Assembly (NCBI RefSeq): GCF_019320115.1
Contig: NC_089593.1
Span: forward strand, 34,889,977-34,953,976
Length of the DNA: 64,000 bases
Origin: Miscanthus floridulus
Taxonomy: Eukaryota > Streptophyta > Magnoliopsida > Poales > Poaceae
Direction: 5' to 3'
Both the position numbers and the translations under genes were made by a program. The notes beneath the pieces were generated by a model. It had not been told where the DNA came from. It made no database searches and saw only the letters and a program-made list of their open reading frames with translations. Shown here one piece after another: positions 46,967 to 57,700 of this stretch. The stretch's first letter is position 1, and each line of letters starts with the position of its first letter.

Positions 46967-48498
46967 TGTTGATGGTCACTAACACCTGTTTTTACCATCC
47001 ACATTCGACCCAAAAGCATGATAAAGTGAGGTAAATCATCATCACAAATGTTGCATTTTGTTTATAATTCACCTAGTTCTACTTATGCTTGTAGAATTAT
47101 TTATATATAGAAAATTATAGCAAAAATGGCCCAAAATGGTGATAAATATGGACATAGGGAGCAAGTGGATGTGGCAGGGGGCCAAGGGCCCACATGCCAC
47201 GCCGGTCGGCCCCACATGGGCGCCACCCTGGCCCCTGCCACGTCACTGATCCATGGGAGCTGCTCCACAACCATTCTCATGCGTTGATCTAAGTCGTTTT
47301 GCACCGATGGACGATATGGAGTTGCCGTGGATTCACCGGCCCACCGTCATACACTTGGGAGCCTCCAACCGACCTACAAACCACCTTACTGTCCAAATTT
47401 CAACATGTGCCGACTTCACAACCGCCAATGAGAGTCAACCAGCTCCATAGGATCAAGAGGCGATGGAATGGAGGGCCAGCCGATGCCCCTTAGAGCTGCC
47501 CGACGCCCCCAAGGCACCCAACCGACCTCCTGCTGCCTACAAGTACCCCCATGCCTCTCTACACTATAAATAGAGGGTGTGGTGCTCGGTGGAGAAGTGC
47601 CCCATTCAATTCCAAGCATCTCCAAGCTTTATAGCTTAGCTTAGCTTTAGAGTGGTAGTCTAGTAGTGGAAGTAGAGTAAGAACGGAGCTTCTTTCGGAG
47701 TCCAGAAGAGTCTTTTTGGTCTGATATAGCTCTTTTGTAATTATTTCATTTAGCATTTACATTATTCAGTACTTTACTTTTAGTACTTTATCTAGTATTA
47801 TTACTTTGCTTTGCTTAAGTACTTGTTCATTATTGTTCATCATTAGTTAGCTTAGGTGCTTATTCCTTGGCATTGGTAGCATAGGTTATGTTTTAATTAG
47901 TAGTCTTTCGTTAGTACCAGTTCCACCGTTGTACTTTGATCTTATTTCATCGGAGCTCGGATTGAAGAAGTAAGCTTATAGATTAAGCGAGGTGCTTAGA
48001 CTATAGATTACATGTCGATACGGCTAGGCCTCCTGATAGATTGTTGTAGTTGGCAAGTGGTGAAAGTCTTGTCCATCCTCTGTATTCCACCACGATAGGT
48101 CTAGTTATTAAATCATAGGGCTCGTTTCAAACCTTGTCTATTTAACTCTCCTAGTTGGTAGGCGGGCTGTGCCCGAAGTACTAACGTATTTCTCCTAGTC
48201 TAGTTTACCCTTTTTGTTACTGAAAGATATATCGCTTGCTCTTCCACCTAGCTATCTCTAGTGTAGCTTGTTATTTAGTTTGTTTAGGTAGTTCACACTC
48301 AACCAAACATTATCGTTCACGTACCTAGGATACACTTAGACTTTTCTTTAGCAATCATAACTAAAAATATAAATTTAGCCTTCCGTCTTACTATGGGAAA
48401 AATATAAATTCGACATTCGATACTTACCGAGCGAAGTGCTACGCGATAGTTTTGTGCGCTGGTGGAATTTCTCCACTAGTCGTTAAGAAGTATCAACA
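46967..48498 (+). repeat. 3' LTR of element D
   Basis: 1,532 bp, TGTTGATGG to GTATCAACA, forming an inverted TGTTGA/TCAACA end. TATA box CTATAAATAG near 47,562. It lies about 0.7 kb upstream of the first exon of the neighbouring host gene. Confidence 0.85.
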
Positions 48499-48606
48499 CG
48501 TTGTACATGTTGTTGATCTCTATCTCTCCCGCGTGGTCAGCTAACTTCATCCTCTAATGGTGTGATTGGTTTTCCACATGCGGTTAAACTGTGCCTTGTT
48601 TATTTA

Positions 48607-48729
48607 GGCTTGTTTGGCTGATAAGCCATGACTGAAAGTACTGTTGGCTGATTTGGTGTGAAAAAAAAATAATATTCGTTGACTGAAAAAGTACGGCTTA
48701 CAAGCCAGACAACCCCAAGCGAACCGGGT
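48607..48729. mobile_element. Diverged MITE, GGCTTGTTTGGCTGATAAGCC type
   Basis: Inverted ends GGCTTGTTTGGCTGATAAGCC and GGCTTACAAGCC...CCAAGCGAACCGGG, with CTGTTGGCTGATTTGGTGTGA inside. It belongs to the same broad family as the MITE at 52,422. Exact ends and target duplication are unclear. Confidence 0.5.
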
Positions 48730-49199
48730 GTATGCTCACGGGATTTCCTCTATGTTTGGTTGGTCAGATGTCCGTTTGGGCCAGGCTCTTCCGATGCCAA
48801 TCAGATTTCATTTCTAGCGAGCCTGGCTCACATAGTGCACGCCTCGCATCTACCGCTCTCCTACGCGCATAGACTATATTGTGACATTATTATTTTTTCT
48901 AGTGGCAAACAATCGATTTAATTGTGCTATTTTTTAGTGGTGTATTACATGCTCGTCAATAGGTATGAGTGTAGGGTTTATGATTCAGGGTGTATTTCAG
49001 CAACACCATCATACCGTGTTTCGAAAAGAGTATCAATTAGACATGATTAAGGTGTAAAATTGACACCATTGCACGGAATCCATTAAGGAAACACATGATA
49101 TTGTTTGTACTGATTGCACACGATCACCTGAAGTGCTGAATAATATCTTGCCTTGCCATTTCAGGTAAGAAAACTTGCCTATACATTTCCTAAAATTTT

Positions 49200-49367
49200 G
49201 GGATCGAAATGTGAACCTTGAGGAATCGGAGGTCCCAACAGCAAAAAGCGGAGACCACTACCACAACCCAAGTCTTAAAACCGCTTCATCAGAGGAAGGA
49301 CGGACAGGGCGAGCAGCGGAGCAAAAGGGTTTGGCGGCTTCGCCAATCGCCAAGAACCACGGATTCA
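49200..49367 (+). other. Probable 5'-UTR exon of the unknown host gene
   Basis: A GC-richer stretch ends in a canonical donor, TTCAG|GTAACG, at 49,367/49,368, followed by a T-rich intron. The downstream acceptor is at 50,741-50,742. The transcription start is not defined by sequence; no clear TATA box was found, only a weak CTATACAT at about 49,178. Confidence 0.45.
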
Positions 49368-50742
49368 GGTAACGGATTGTCCCTCCCCTTTCTCTGTGGT
49401 TACTAATCATGCTCTCCTTAGGTTTATTGCTCCAGTTTTCCATTTCTTTTGGTGTTTCTACCTGTTTCCACGAGAGGTAGCGTTCTTGCGCGAGATTTAT
49501 GTTCCTTTTTCCTTGTGTTTCTCGATTTCCAGATGCGACATATTTCATATCCCCTGTTTTTTTTTTCTTTGGTTAATCAGAACTACAGTTCTGTTATTTT
49601 AACTAGAAGTAATCCATCGTCAGGAGGTTGTCAACGATGCCGAGAACTTTTTACCTGTTTGTGCCACTATGAAACTCCCGGTGTTATAACTCTGCATCAG
49701 CAACAGAGTAATTTGGGACTCTTGTTTTTCTGGGAGAACACTGAACCCTGCATCGAAATTCCAGATGGCTGTGATTTTATTGTTTCTTTTTTTTTATAGG
49801 AATCGATTTTATTGTTTCTAGTCACTAGTTGTATGCATCATTGTGTATGTGGACGAAGAAATCTGAACAGCAGTAATAATATCAATATTTATGTTTTAAA
49901 CGAAAATAATAATTCTTTGCATATCACTATCAGTCTATCACACCTTCTCCACTCTGACCATTTCTGAACCTATGCAAGACTATCATAATGTGAATGTGAA
50001 TGGACTTGTTCGCTTAGAAGTACTGCACGAAGTTATGAGAGAAGGCGTGTGACAGTTCCCTTGACTAGGGCTAGAGCGTCAGGTTGATTTTAGTGGTCCA
50101 TTGCTGGAATTCTTTATCCAGTACTTATCTGACTACAGAGTAATATATTTTCTTTTTGGTCTTGTTGGGACACCTGAACCTGCTAGTGATACATGAAAAC
50201 AACATTCAAACATTACGGACTTTTCATAGATGGGAGTAGGTTGCTTTTGTTTTTAAAAGACCATATGTAGCTGAAGTGGTTAGCAAAAGCAGTGTGCCTA
50301 TATGAAATGGAGCAGATATAAAACCTTGGTCAATGAAGAGAAGTGCCTTTTTGAATAACAAATACTAATGTTTTTAGGCTTTCTATGGGATACTTTTTTT
50401 GAAACGATCTATGAGATACTTTTCAGAATATATTCGAGTAAGAAGAAATGAACATATCATGCGTGATGCAAAGTCTAGATTGTTCTATTGAACCACTTAA
50501 TTCTCATAGAGTGTATTAGTTTGATCCTGTCAACTACATTAGCTGATATTAATTGCTTGTGTAAACATCAACATCACAGTGGCGATGCATGCTTCAGTCA
50601 AATATGTAAAGTGTTATCCTGGCTTATTTTGTTTCTGGTTTGTCTGCAATGCTTGTTTTAACTACAGCTGCTATTGTTTCCTTATTTTTTTACTTGTAAA
50701 ACTCCACAATTCCACTAACAGTTCTTGTTTGTATAATATTAG
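49368..50742 (+). other. Probable 5'-UTR intron of the unknown host gene
   Basis: T-rich sequence bounded by CAG|GTAACG and TATAATATTAG|G. No other feature is seen inside. The reading frame that runs into it from the CDS is intron sequence. Confidence 0.5.
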
Positions 50743-50747
50743 GTCGA

Positions 50748-50765
50748 ATGGATCTTTTAGGGTGA
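50748..50765 (+). promoter_or_regulatory. Five-codon uORF overlapping the main start codon
   Basis: ATGGATCTTTTAGGGTGA encodes MDLLG; its TGA (50,763-50,765) overlaps the main ATG (50,765-50,767) by one base as TGATG. It lies in the same exon, six bases after the predicted acceptor. Confidence 0.6.
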
Positions 50766-51892
50766 TGAAAAATACAAAGGACAGCATGGGGACCCACGAT
50801 TTTGATGGTTCTGAATTTGACAACAAGACAACTTCACTTCATGATCAGTTCTCGACACAGTTATCATTATCTAGTTACAATGATGGCGAGGGGATTGCAA
50901 CTTCTTCATGTCCTGACAAGCAGTGTCATTTGGCCATCCTTAATTTGTCCTTAAAAAATTTTAAGAAGGATGCTACCAAGGAGGATGCAGCTAAATGGAA
51001 GCTTGAAGAGAACGGTTTCCCTTTTGTTCTTTCTGACTTGGAATGGGGTGATTCTTCATATGACAGTTCTCTCAGCGAACAGTCATCAATCAGTACCCCC
51101 GGTACACCATTCACTGTACAGTCAGATACTCAGTCTGAGGATCTTGACAGAACAGATATCTGGGTTTCTTCTTTAGATCTTGATGCCGAGGATTCTGCCT
51201 TGCTGCCAGAGCCGGACAAGGAACAGTTTCAAGATGCACTCGTTTTTGATTTCCCCAGCCCTTCTTTCAGTGCAACCAGAAGTCTCCAGTTTGGTCCTTC
51301 CAGTTATAGTACAGGAATATTGCAAAGCAAAGAAGCCAATGACTCTGATGAGCCAATATTCTGGCCATTTGAGCGCACTTCCTACAACAGTCCTAAATTT
51401 GACAAATTCCTGAGTGTGTCGCCTCGTAGGAACACAATGGATCTCGGGTATGCTGAAGTTCGTCACTTGAATCCAGTCTTGCAGAGGCTCCGTAAGAGCA
51501 CACTGTCTTCAGTTAAGAAGTGCATTGAACCGCGTCAAGGGACTAGCAATTCAGGCGCAAAAGGAAGCATGACCTCCTCCCAAGAGAAGAATCAGAAGAC
51601 GCCTGCAGTTCCCTCCAGGTTAAGCAGGACAACAAAAGCATCTGCGCCCTCCAGTCATCACCAGAAACGAAGGCCGCCTCACCTGAAACTTGGTGGTCCA
51701 AGAAAGGTTAGCTCTCCACAACCGCAGGCAGATCATTCTAATAAAAAGATTGAAGCATCAGACGTCCAGAAACTAGCAGATAAGAAGAGTCAGATCGAAG
51801 AGTTGATTGGTTTGGATGAGTTTGATGGACATGAAGGCATGGGCTCGGATTCTTCAGACTACCAATTTAGCCTATGGATATCTCCAGGATAG
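50765..51892 (+). CDS. Uncharacterised Ser-rich plant protein, 375 aa
   Basis: I do not recognise a named family. The start at 50,765 is chosen because the open frame upstream (from 50,579) crosses a clear 3' splice site (TTAG|GTCG at 50,742) and has intron-like composition. The protein begins MKNTKDSMGTHDFDGSEFDN. It has acidic, Ser-rich segments (DLEWGDSSYDSSLSEQSS, about residues 90-107; DIWVSSLDLDAEDSALLPEP, about 130-150, containing an LDLDA stretch), a PIFWPFERTSYNSPKFDKFL segment (about 200-220), and a basic Ser/Pro-rich C-terminal third with KRRPPHLKLGGPRK. It ends in an acidic tail and YQFSLWISPG. No signal peptide or membrane span is visible once the intronic N-terminus is removed. 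The coding exon is intact. A nuclear or regulatory role is possible, but only guessed from composition. Confidence 0.8.
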   Translation: MKNTKDSMGTHDFDGSEFDNKTTSLHDQFSTQLSLSSYNDGEGIATSSCPDKQCHLAILNLSLKNFKKDATKEDAAKWKLEENGFPFVLSDLEWGDSSYDSSLSEQSSISTPGTPFTVQSDTQSEDLDRTDIWVSSLDLDAEDSALLPEPDKEQFQDALVFDFPSPSFSATRSLQFGPSSYSTGILQSKEANDSDEPIFWPFERTSYNSPKFDKFLSVSPRRNTMDLGYAEVRHLNPVLQRLRKSTLSSVKKCIEPRQGTSNSGAKGSMTSSQEKNQKTPAVPSRLSRTTKASAPSSHHQKRRPPHLKLGGPRKVSSPQPQADHSNKKIEASDVQKLADKKSQIEELIGLDEFDGHEGMGSDSSDYQFSLWISPG

Positions 51893-52242
51893 TGGGCCTG
51901 TGCAATTATCCTGCTGTAAGCAACCTACCATGAGCTATCCGCATCGGTTCTTCCATAGGTCTGTAGCAATCGGCAGCCAATACATTGCGGATTTAAGTAT
52001 CCGTGTATTGGCATTGCTCTGAGGTCAAAGGCAGGGCTTTTGTAAACCAGATGGTGTGTTTTGTAATCGTCAATATAGGACCTGTTGTCTGATGTCAGTT
52101 TCGGGTCAATCTCTTTTTGGCAGTGGTAATCTAGATCTGACATCAGATTCTGGTGCCCTTGTATGGCGTACTGATAATGGCATCTGCAACCGCTAAGATG
52201 TAGTATGTAAAGTTGAAGCTTCCCGTTCAAGTATCTGCAAAA
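51893..52242 (+). other. Probable 3'-UTR of the unknown host gene, with an 11-bp inverted repeat
   Basis: No further ORF. TCTGATGTCAG (52,088-52,098) and CTGACATCAGA (52,137-52,147) are perfect reverse complements, so a hairpin with a 38-nt loop could form in the transcript. The poly(A) site was not identified. Confidence 0.45.
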
Positions 52243-52423
52243 AGATGTACAAGTGCCACTTGTATTCTTAGCATTTGTCGCCTACCGCGTTGCTTGGCCA
52301 TCCGGCGAGAACTATTCGTTTAGCGTGACGAACAGAGATGTACAAGTGCCACTTGTATTCTTAGCATTTGTCGCCTACCGCGTTGCTTGGCCATCCGGCG
52401 AGAACTATTCGTTTAGCGTGACG
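52243..52423 (+). repeat. Perfect 88-bp tandem duplication, 93-bp period
   Basis: Copies at 52,243-52,330 and 52,336-52,423 are identical base for base and separated by AACAG. The second copy ends directly at a MITE. Confidence 0.95.
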
Positions 52424-52561
52424 CCCTGTTCGTTTGGCCTGGGTTGTCTTATAAGCCATGGGCTGAAAGGATTGTTGGTTGGTTTGGTGTGAGAAAAAAA
52501 TATTGTTTATTGGCTGATAAGTCATGGTTTATAAGCCAAATACGATTAAGCGAACGGGTTG
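52422..52561. mobile_element. MITE with CGCCCTGTTCG / CGAACGGGTTG ends
   Basis: 140 bp, foldback: GGCCTGGGTTGTCTTATAAGCC near the left end and GGTTTATAAGCC near the right. The outer ends CCCTGTTCG and CGAACGGG are inverted. Flanking triplets TGA and TCA match at two of three bases. Related to the 121-bp MITEs flanking ClpC1 by its terminal sequence. Confidence 0.75.
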
Positions 52562-52950
52562 TCAGATGGTGTGGCCTGTGTCAATGTTAACAATGTCTTC
52601 CACAAACGTGACCTGAAATACAAGACCTATTTATTATTTGAGTAGTATTATAGGCAAAGAGTTCAGTACTTATTTTTTATTTTCTCCAACAACAAGACCT
52701 AAAAGATAACTCTTTGTACAAATAAGTCTACATGAGAGAAAATACTTCGATTTGGATTATATCTTTCCTAATATATAATATAAGTCTTCCATATAGGTAT
52801 TCTATTGTATGCTATAGATATTATGTTGTAGATCCCGTCTCCGTTAAGGACAGCATGGGATCTTCTTTTTCGTGTTGTCTGCCGACCACACCCAAATTAG
52901 ATGGTTTCTTATGTTCCTACGTGGCTCTATGGATTGATTGATGTTTACTA

Positions 52951-53193
52951 GGGTCTTGTTTAGTTCTAAATTTTTTTTCTAAAAAATGTTACAGTATCTA
53001 TTATATTGAACCTTACGATACGTGTATGGAGCAATAAATATAGACGGGAAAAAACTAATTGCACAGTTTGGTTGGAAATCGCGAGACGAACGTTTTGAGC
53101 CTAATTAGTCCATGATTGAATACTAATTGCTAAATAAAAACGAAAGTGCTACAGTAGCCAAATTTTCAAATTTCACCCAACTAAACAAAGTCT
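52951..53193. mobile_element. MITE of the CTTGTTTAGTT type
   Basis: About 243 bp with inverted ends GGGTCTTGTTTAGTTC and AACTAAACAAAGTCT, and AT-rich internal sequence containing AATTGCACAGTTTGGTTGGAA and CCTAATTAGTCCATGATT, a widespread grass MITE wording. No clear target duplication. Confidence 0.65.
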
Positions 53194-53673
53194 AGAAATT
53201 AGCATGGGCAAAGTATCCTGTTCCATTTCTCTTCACTGTTCGATTTGATGATTTTTTTTTGAAACAACTGTTCGATTTGATGGATCAGAGGGTGTCAACA
53301 TGAATCTCGCCTATCTCAACCACGCCCACATTGATCCGTGCCACGCGGACTCCGCCACGATTCTGTATCATGTTCTCGACAATTTGTGTATTTTGAATTT
53401 CAATAAAGTAAGGAAAATTTGAAATAAATGTGTTCCAATTCTTTGGGGTCCTCAAGTCAGTTTTGTCTACGCTACTGCTTGTCCTTTCAACACTGGATTG
53501 CATACACTGAAAACCTACTGCTGATTCTGTTCTCACATTGGGCAAAAAAAAATCTGTTACCCCCCTCAAAAAATATCTGCCACTGTGAAGAAAATTGCCT
53601 GCCTGCCTGCCAATAATTTCCCATCCTCAGAAAATAAATAAAGAAGAAAAATAGGAAACAGACAAAAGGCAGA
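53194..53673. other. Intergenic sequence upstream of ClpC1
   Basis: No gene or clear TATA box. Short A/T-rich runs only. Confidence 0.5.
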
Positions 53674-53794
53674 CGGCCTGTTCGCTGGTTGGTTTCTGGG
53701 CTGGTTTAGACTGGCTGGTGCTGGTTCGTTGTGAGAGGAAAACACTGTTGGCTGGTTGGTTTGGGCTGGCTGAAACCAACAAGCGAACAGGGTG
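53674..53794 (+). mobile_element. 121-bp MITE in the proximal promoter of ClpC1
   Basis: Ends CGGCCTGTTCGCTGGTTGG and CAAGCGAACAGGGTG, flanked by a perfect AGA/AGA duplication (53,671-53,673; 53,795-53,797). Nearly the reverse complement of the copy at 60,908-61,028. Its right end is about 165 bp before the first splice donor of ClpC1. Confidence 0.85.
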
Positions 53795-53797
53795 AGA

Positions 53798-53959
53798 ATC
53801 AGGAGGCTATCCGAGAGGAGGAGAAAGAGAGAACAATCACTAGTCCTCTTTCTTGTTGGGCAGCGCGCGGCCCCCTTATCTCCAGGGACCAGGGGAGGAC
53901 GCACACCAACGCACCGCCCTTCCCTTCCCTCCTCCTCTTCTTCTCTCCCTCCTCGGAAG
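53798..53959 (+). other. 5'-UTR exon 1 of ClpC1 (start approximate)
   Basis: Pyrimidine-rich leader (CCTCCTCCTCTTCTTCTCTCC) ends at the donor CGGAAG|GTGAGC (53,959/53,960). The intron runs to GGTGCAG|G (54,739) and contains an (ATGG)6-type microsatellite at about 54,079-54,103. Exact transcription start is not shown by sequence. Confidence 0.6.
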
Positions 53960-54762
53960 GTGAGCACCCCCAGCGATCCTCTCTTTGTCTTCTGTGTGTA
54001 GGTTCTTCGTTCTTGGGTGGGATTCTTGCCTGCTACGGGCTCCTGATTCTCGTGTCGATATTTCCATTCCTGGATACATGGATGGATGGATGGATGGATG
54101 GATTAGGATTAGCAATCGTCTGTTGTCGGTGGGCTCTGATTCTTGTCCGCGGAATCCCTGGATTATTTCGGGGGGAAGTCTTGATTCTTTTTCTTTGTTC
54201 TGTTTTGGTTGTGGATAAGCGGCAAGGTTCATCTTTACCCATCTTTAGATATAAATCTATGTCAATGCGAGGTTGAAACACTAATTCAATTGGTAAACGG
54301 AGCTGGGTTGTGATTTTCTCTGTCGCCGGAAATATCTTTTTTGTGAGCCCGCAATCCCAAATCTTTGCGCGTTGTATCGGTGCCCGTGCCCCTATCTATC
54401 CAGATTGCCGCGGATCGATTTGCTACCGCTGTTTTTAAGCCTGTCTTCCTGTTTCTAGCACATTTAATTTTTCCATTTTTGTTTGGTACGGTTTGTTCTC
54501 CATTTCCTAGCACATTTTGTTAATGCAATTTTTTGGGGGTCAGACGGATCAAGAGCAACATACTGATGATTGGCATGCACTATTCCTGCGCATGATTAGA
54601 ATTGGCCCTTTGTGTTTATCTGAGAATTTTAGAAGATTGTTTTTTTCTTTTCGCGAACGGCCTCTCCGACTCGTGTTTCATTAAGAGGAGAAGATTGTGT
54701 TTTTGAATATTGATGAACTGTTCTAATGCCTTGGTGCAGGTTAAGGGACGGTATTTCTGACC

Positions 54763-57700
54763 ATGGCAGGGACCTTACTCCAGTCAGTTGCCCTCGGAAC
54801 AACATTCGGGGGTCGCATAAGCACCCAGCGTTGGAGGTCCCATGGCACCAGGAGGCCTGCCTCTATGTTGGCAATGTCACTTAGCCGCCCTGTCAAGATG
54901 TCAGCATTTGTGGGTCTAAGATCAGTGCATAGCTTCTCGGTCACACCCACGGTGTCCAATTCCAGGTCGACAGTTGCATCGTACAGGTCGTCTCGACGGA
55001 CAAGACGTTCTCGTTTTGTTACTCGGGCAATGTTTGAGAGGTTCACGGAGAAAGCTATTAAGGTCATCATGCTTGCGCAAGAGGAAGCAAGGCGCCTGGG
55101 GCACAACTTTGTTGGAACTGAGCAGATTCTCTTGGGTCTGATTGGAGAGGGCACTGGTATTGCAGCAAAGGTGCTCAAGTCCATGGGAATAAATCTCAAG
55201 GATGCACGTGTGGAGGTGGAAAAGATTATTGGCCGCGGCAATGGTTTTGTTGCTGTTGAAATACCATTCACACCACGTGCGAAACGTGTTTTGGAGCTCT
55301 CCTTGGAGGAAGCTCGCCAATTAGGTATGTTGTTTATCAAGGCTTCTTGTGAAATGTTGTCCTTGTCGCGTTCTTAAATTTCATTTCCTATTCTCTCAAA
55401 TTCATGCACGAAAACATAGTAGAAGGAATTGCTGGTCAAGGTCCTTGTGATACCCTTTTGGTCTTATCTTCTAATGTTACTTATTCGCTACTCGAACAAA
55501 AATCTATTAGAAGAATGTCTCTATTGACCAATGTTCTGTTTTTACAGAGAGGAATTTCATTTTCCTATTACTTGATTAGTTCCACACTTGTGCTTTTTTC
55601 TAGAGAGTTCTAGAAAGCTTCCAGTTACTATATTTTTTTATGAAACTTTTTGCCTAAAATACAGTGTACAAATTGTTGATTATCAGATACAAATGTATAA
55701 ATTGCATTTTGACAGAGCTTCTGTTGCACATTCTCGTAAGTATTGAAGACATCATTCTTAACTGATGTCAGAGGGACCCTGACTTGATAATGGACAGTTG
55801 ATTGCAATATTTGTATGTAGTTAATCTTCAAGGTCTGTCTGTTTTATGTCAACTTTTTAAGTATTCAAGTGGAAGTTGCGAAGTACAATGAAGCATCATA
55901 ATCTCATTGCAATCCACTTACTGTGGTGCTATTTTATATCTTCATCTCGAACATATTTTATATCTTCATCAAAGAAACTTTTGTAGTAACACAAGATGAA
56001 AAATAACAATGACCCCAGTGACAGGTGGCTTCTATCCCCATTTATCAGCGTCACATTTCATATTTCCAAACTTCTACATATTTGCATCATTAAACTATTT
56101 TCCCATTCAATAATTTAGGTCTTAGGATTCAATTGAACTAATAGATGCATTTCTTTCTTCATTGTCCTGCTTTGTGCACCTTAAAGAAATTTGCTGCTGT
56201 GCACCTCTATATGTAAAGTAATCCCACCCTCTTTTCATCTAATATGGTAATAGACGAACACCCTTTATCTTGTTCCTCAACTAAATTACATGTACTTCCT
56301 ATGTTGGTAATTGTCAAGACATTTATCTTAACAAGAATATCATTTCCTTCTATGTATCAAACCACAGCACACTCCATTTCCTCATTATGTTTCGAATTTT
56401 CAATAAGTTCCATAGAAGATTTATCTCAAGCACTAAATACTTGCTTCTCAGGACATAATTATATTGGATCTGAGCACCTGCTTCTTGGACTGCTTCGTGA
56501 GGGTGAAGGTGTGGCGGCTCGTGTGCTTGAGAGTCTCGGAGCTGACCCCAGCAATATCCGTACACAGGTAAACCTATATCTGATGTCTATTTTTGACAGT
56601 AAAGGGAGTTCTCTGTACAAAAAGAAATTTTGTTTATTAGCTGTTTCTTCAATGTCATGGACCTCTATAGGTTATTCGAATGATTGGTGAGACCACAGAA
56701 GCTGTTGGTGCTGGAGTTGGAGGGGGCAGCAGTGGTAATAAGATGCCAACTCTTGAGGAGTATGGAACTAATTTAACAAAATTAGCAGAGGAGGTAATAT
56801 TTCTGACCTACTGCATTATAACCAGCACAAATTCTGTAATAGAACTCATGTTGTTCATATCTGCAGGGAAAATTAGATCCGGTTGTTGGAAGGCAGCCAC
56901 AGATTGAGCGTGTGGTACAAATTTTAGGCAGACGAACCAAGAACAATCCCTGCTTGATTGGAGAGCCTGGTGTTGGAAAGACTGCAATTGCTGAAGGACT
57001 TGCTCAACGCATTTCTACAGGCGATGTACCTGAAACAATAGAAGGGAAAAAGGTGCCCTTTTTTATCATTTCAAAGCAATTATGCAATATGTATCTATCT
57101 ATTTATAGTATTTTTCTGTCAATTAATTCTACATCTATTGTGAACATATGAGCTTGAATAATATTTTGTTCTTGTGTACTGTTCTTTAGTTGTGTATGGT
57201 ATATTTATGCAGCTTTACATGAGGGTGCATGCATGTGTTGCTCTTTTCTCTCATTTTACACGAGTCATCCCATCCAGTGGACATTTAAGTATGTAAGCAC
57301 AGTTTAGTGATTGAAGAACCTGCTCCATAACCATTGGAGAGATTGTAGAAATAATCATCTATCCTAGCCAGCACACTGATTGAGCAAATAGAAGAAGAAA
57401 GTATGTTGGAAATATTTGTACTCTTCTGTGTTACATTAAATCAGAATTTCTAAGTGATTAATCTCAGCTCACTGCTCGATTCTGTGGTCTAGTAATTGTT
57501 TCAACTGGTTGTAAATATACTTTCTGCCACATTTCTGTATTCTTTTGATGGGATTGGGAGGTGATGGATATTCCTTCAACCAATTTACCACAGGTCATTA
57601 CCCTTGACATGGGACTTCTTGTTGCTGGCACAAAATACCGTGGAGAATTCGAAGAAAGATTAAAGAAGCTGATGGAGGAAATAAAGCAAAGTGATGAGAT

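Larger units (their letters stand above)
28035..48498 (+). mobile_element. Athila-like non-autonomous LTR retrotransposon D, split by element B
   Basis: Two matching LTRs in direct orientation (28,035-29,583 and 46,967-48,498) enclose gag and protease coding sequence but no reverse transcriptase, RNase H or integrase of its own. Leaving out the nested element B (32,915-46,511), the element is about 6.9 kb. A primer-binding site TGGCGCCGTTGC (29,592), of the tRNA-Asp type, follows the first LTR, and a purine-rich tract GGGGTAGCTTGGGGGAGCT precedes the second. Flanking pentamers GCTTG and CGTTG match at three of five positions, so the target duplication is decayed or uncertain. Confidence 0.85.

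Noticed and set aside
50579..50764. N-terminal extension of the unknown host gene (hydrophobic, Cys-rich, 62 codons)
   Set aside because: It lies before a strong 3' splice site and has intron-like T-rich composition; its hydrophobic stretch should not be read as a signal peptide.
53566..54281. ORFs across the promoter and first intron of ClpC1
   Set aside because: They cross a clear splice donor and include the MITE and ATGG microsatellite; no protein signature.
54922..55340. - strand ORFs opposite ClpC1 exon 2
   Set aside because: Mirror frames of a strongly conserved + strand exon, not independent genes.
55404..55613. ORF in the intron of ClpC1
   Set aside because: No similarity or start context; normal AT-rich intron.
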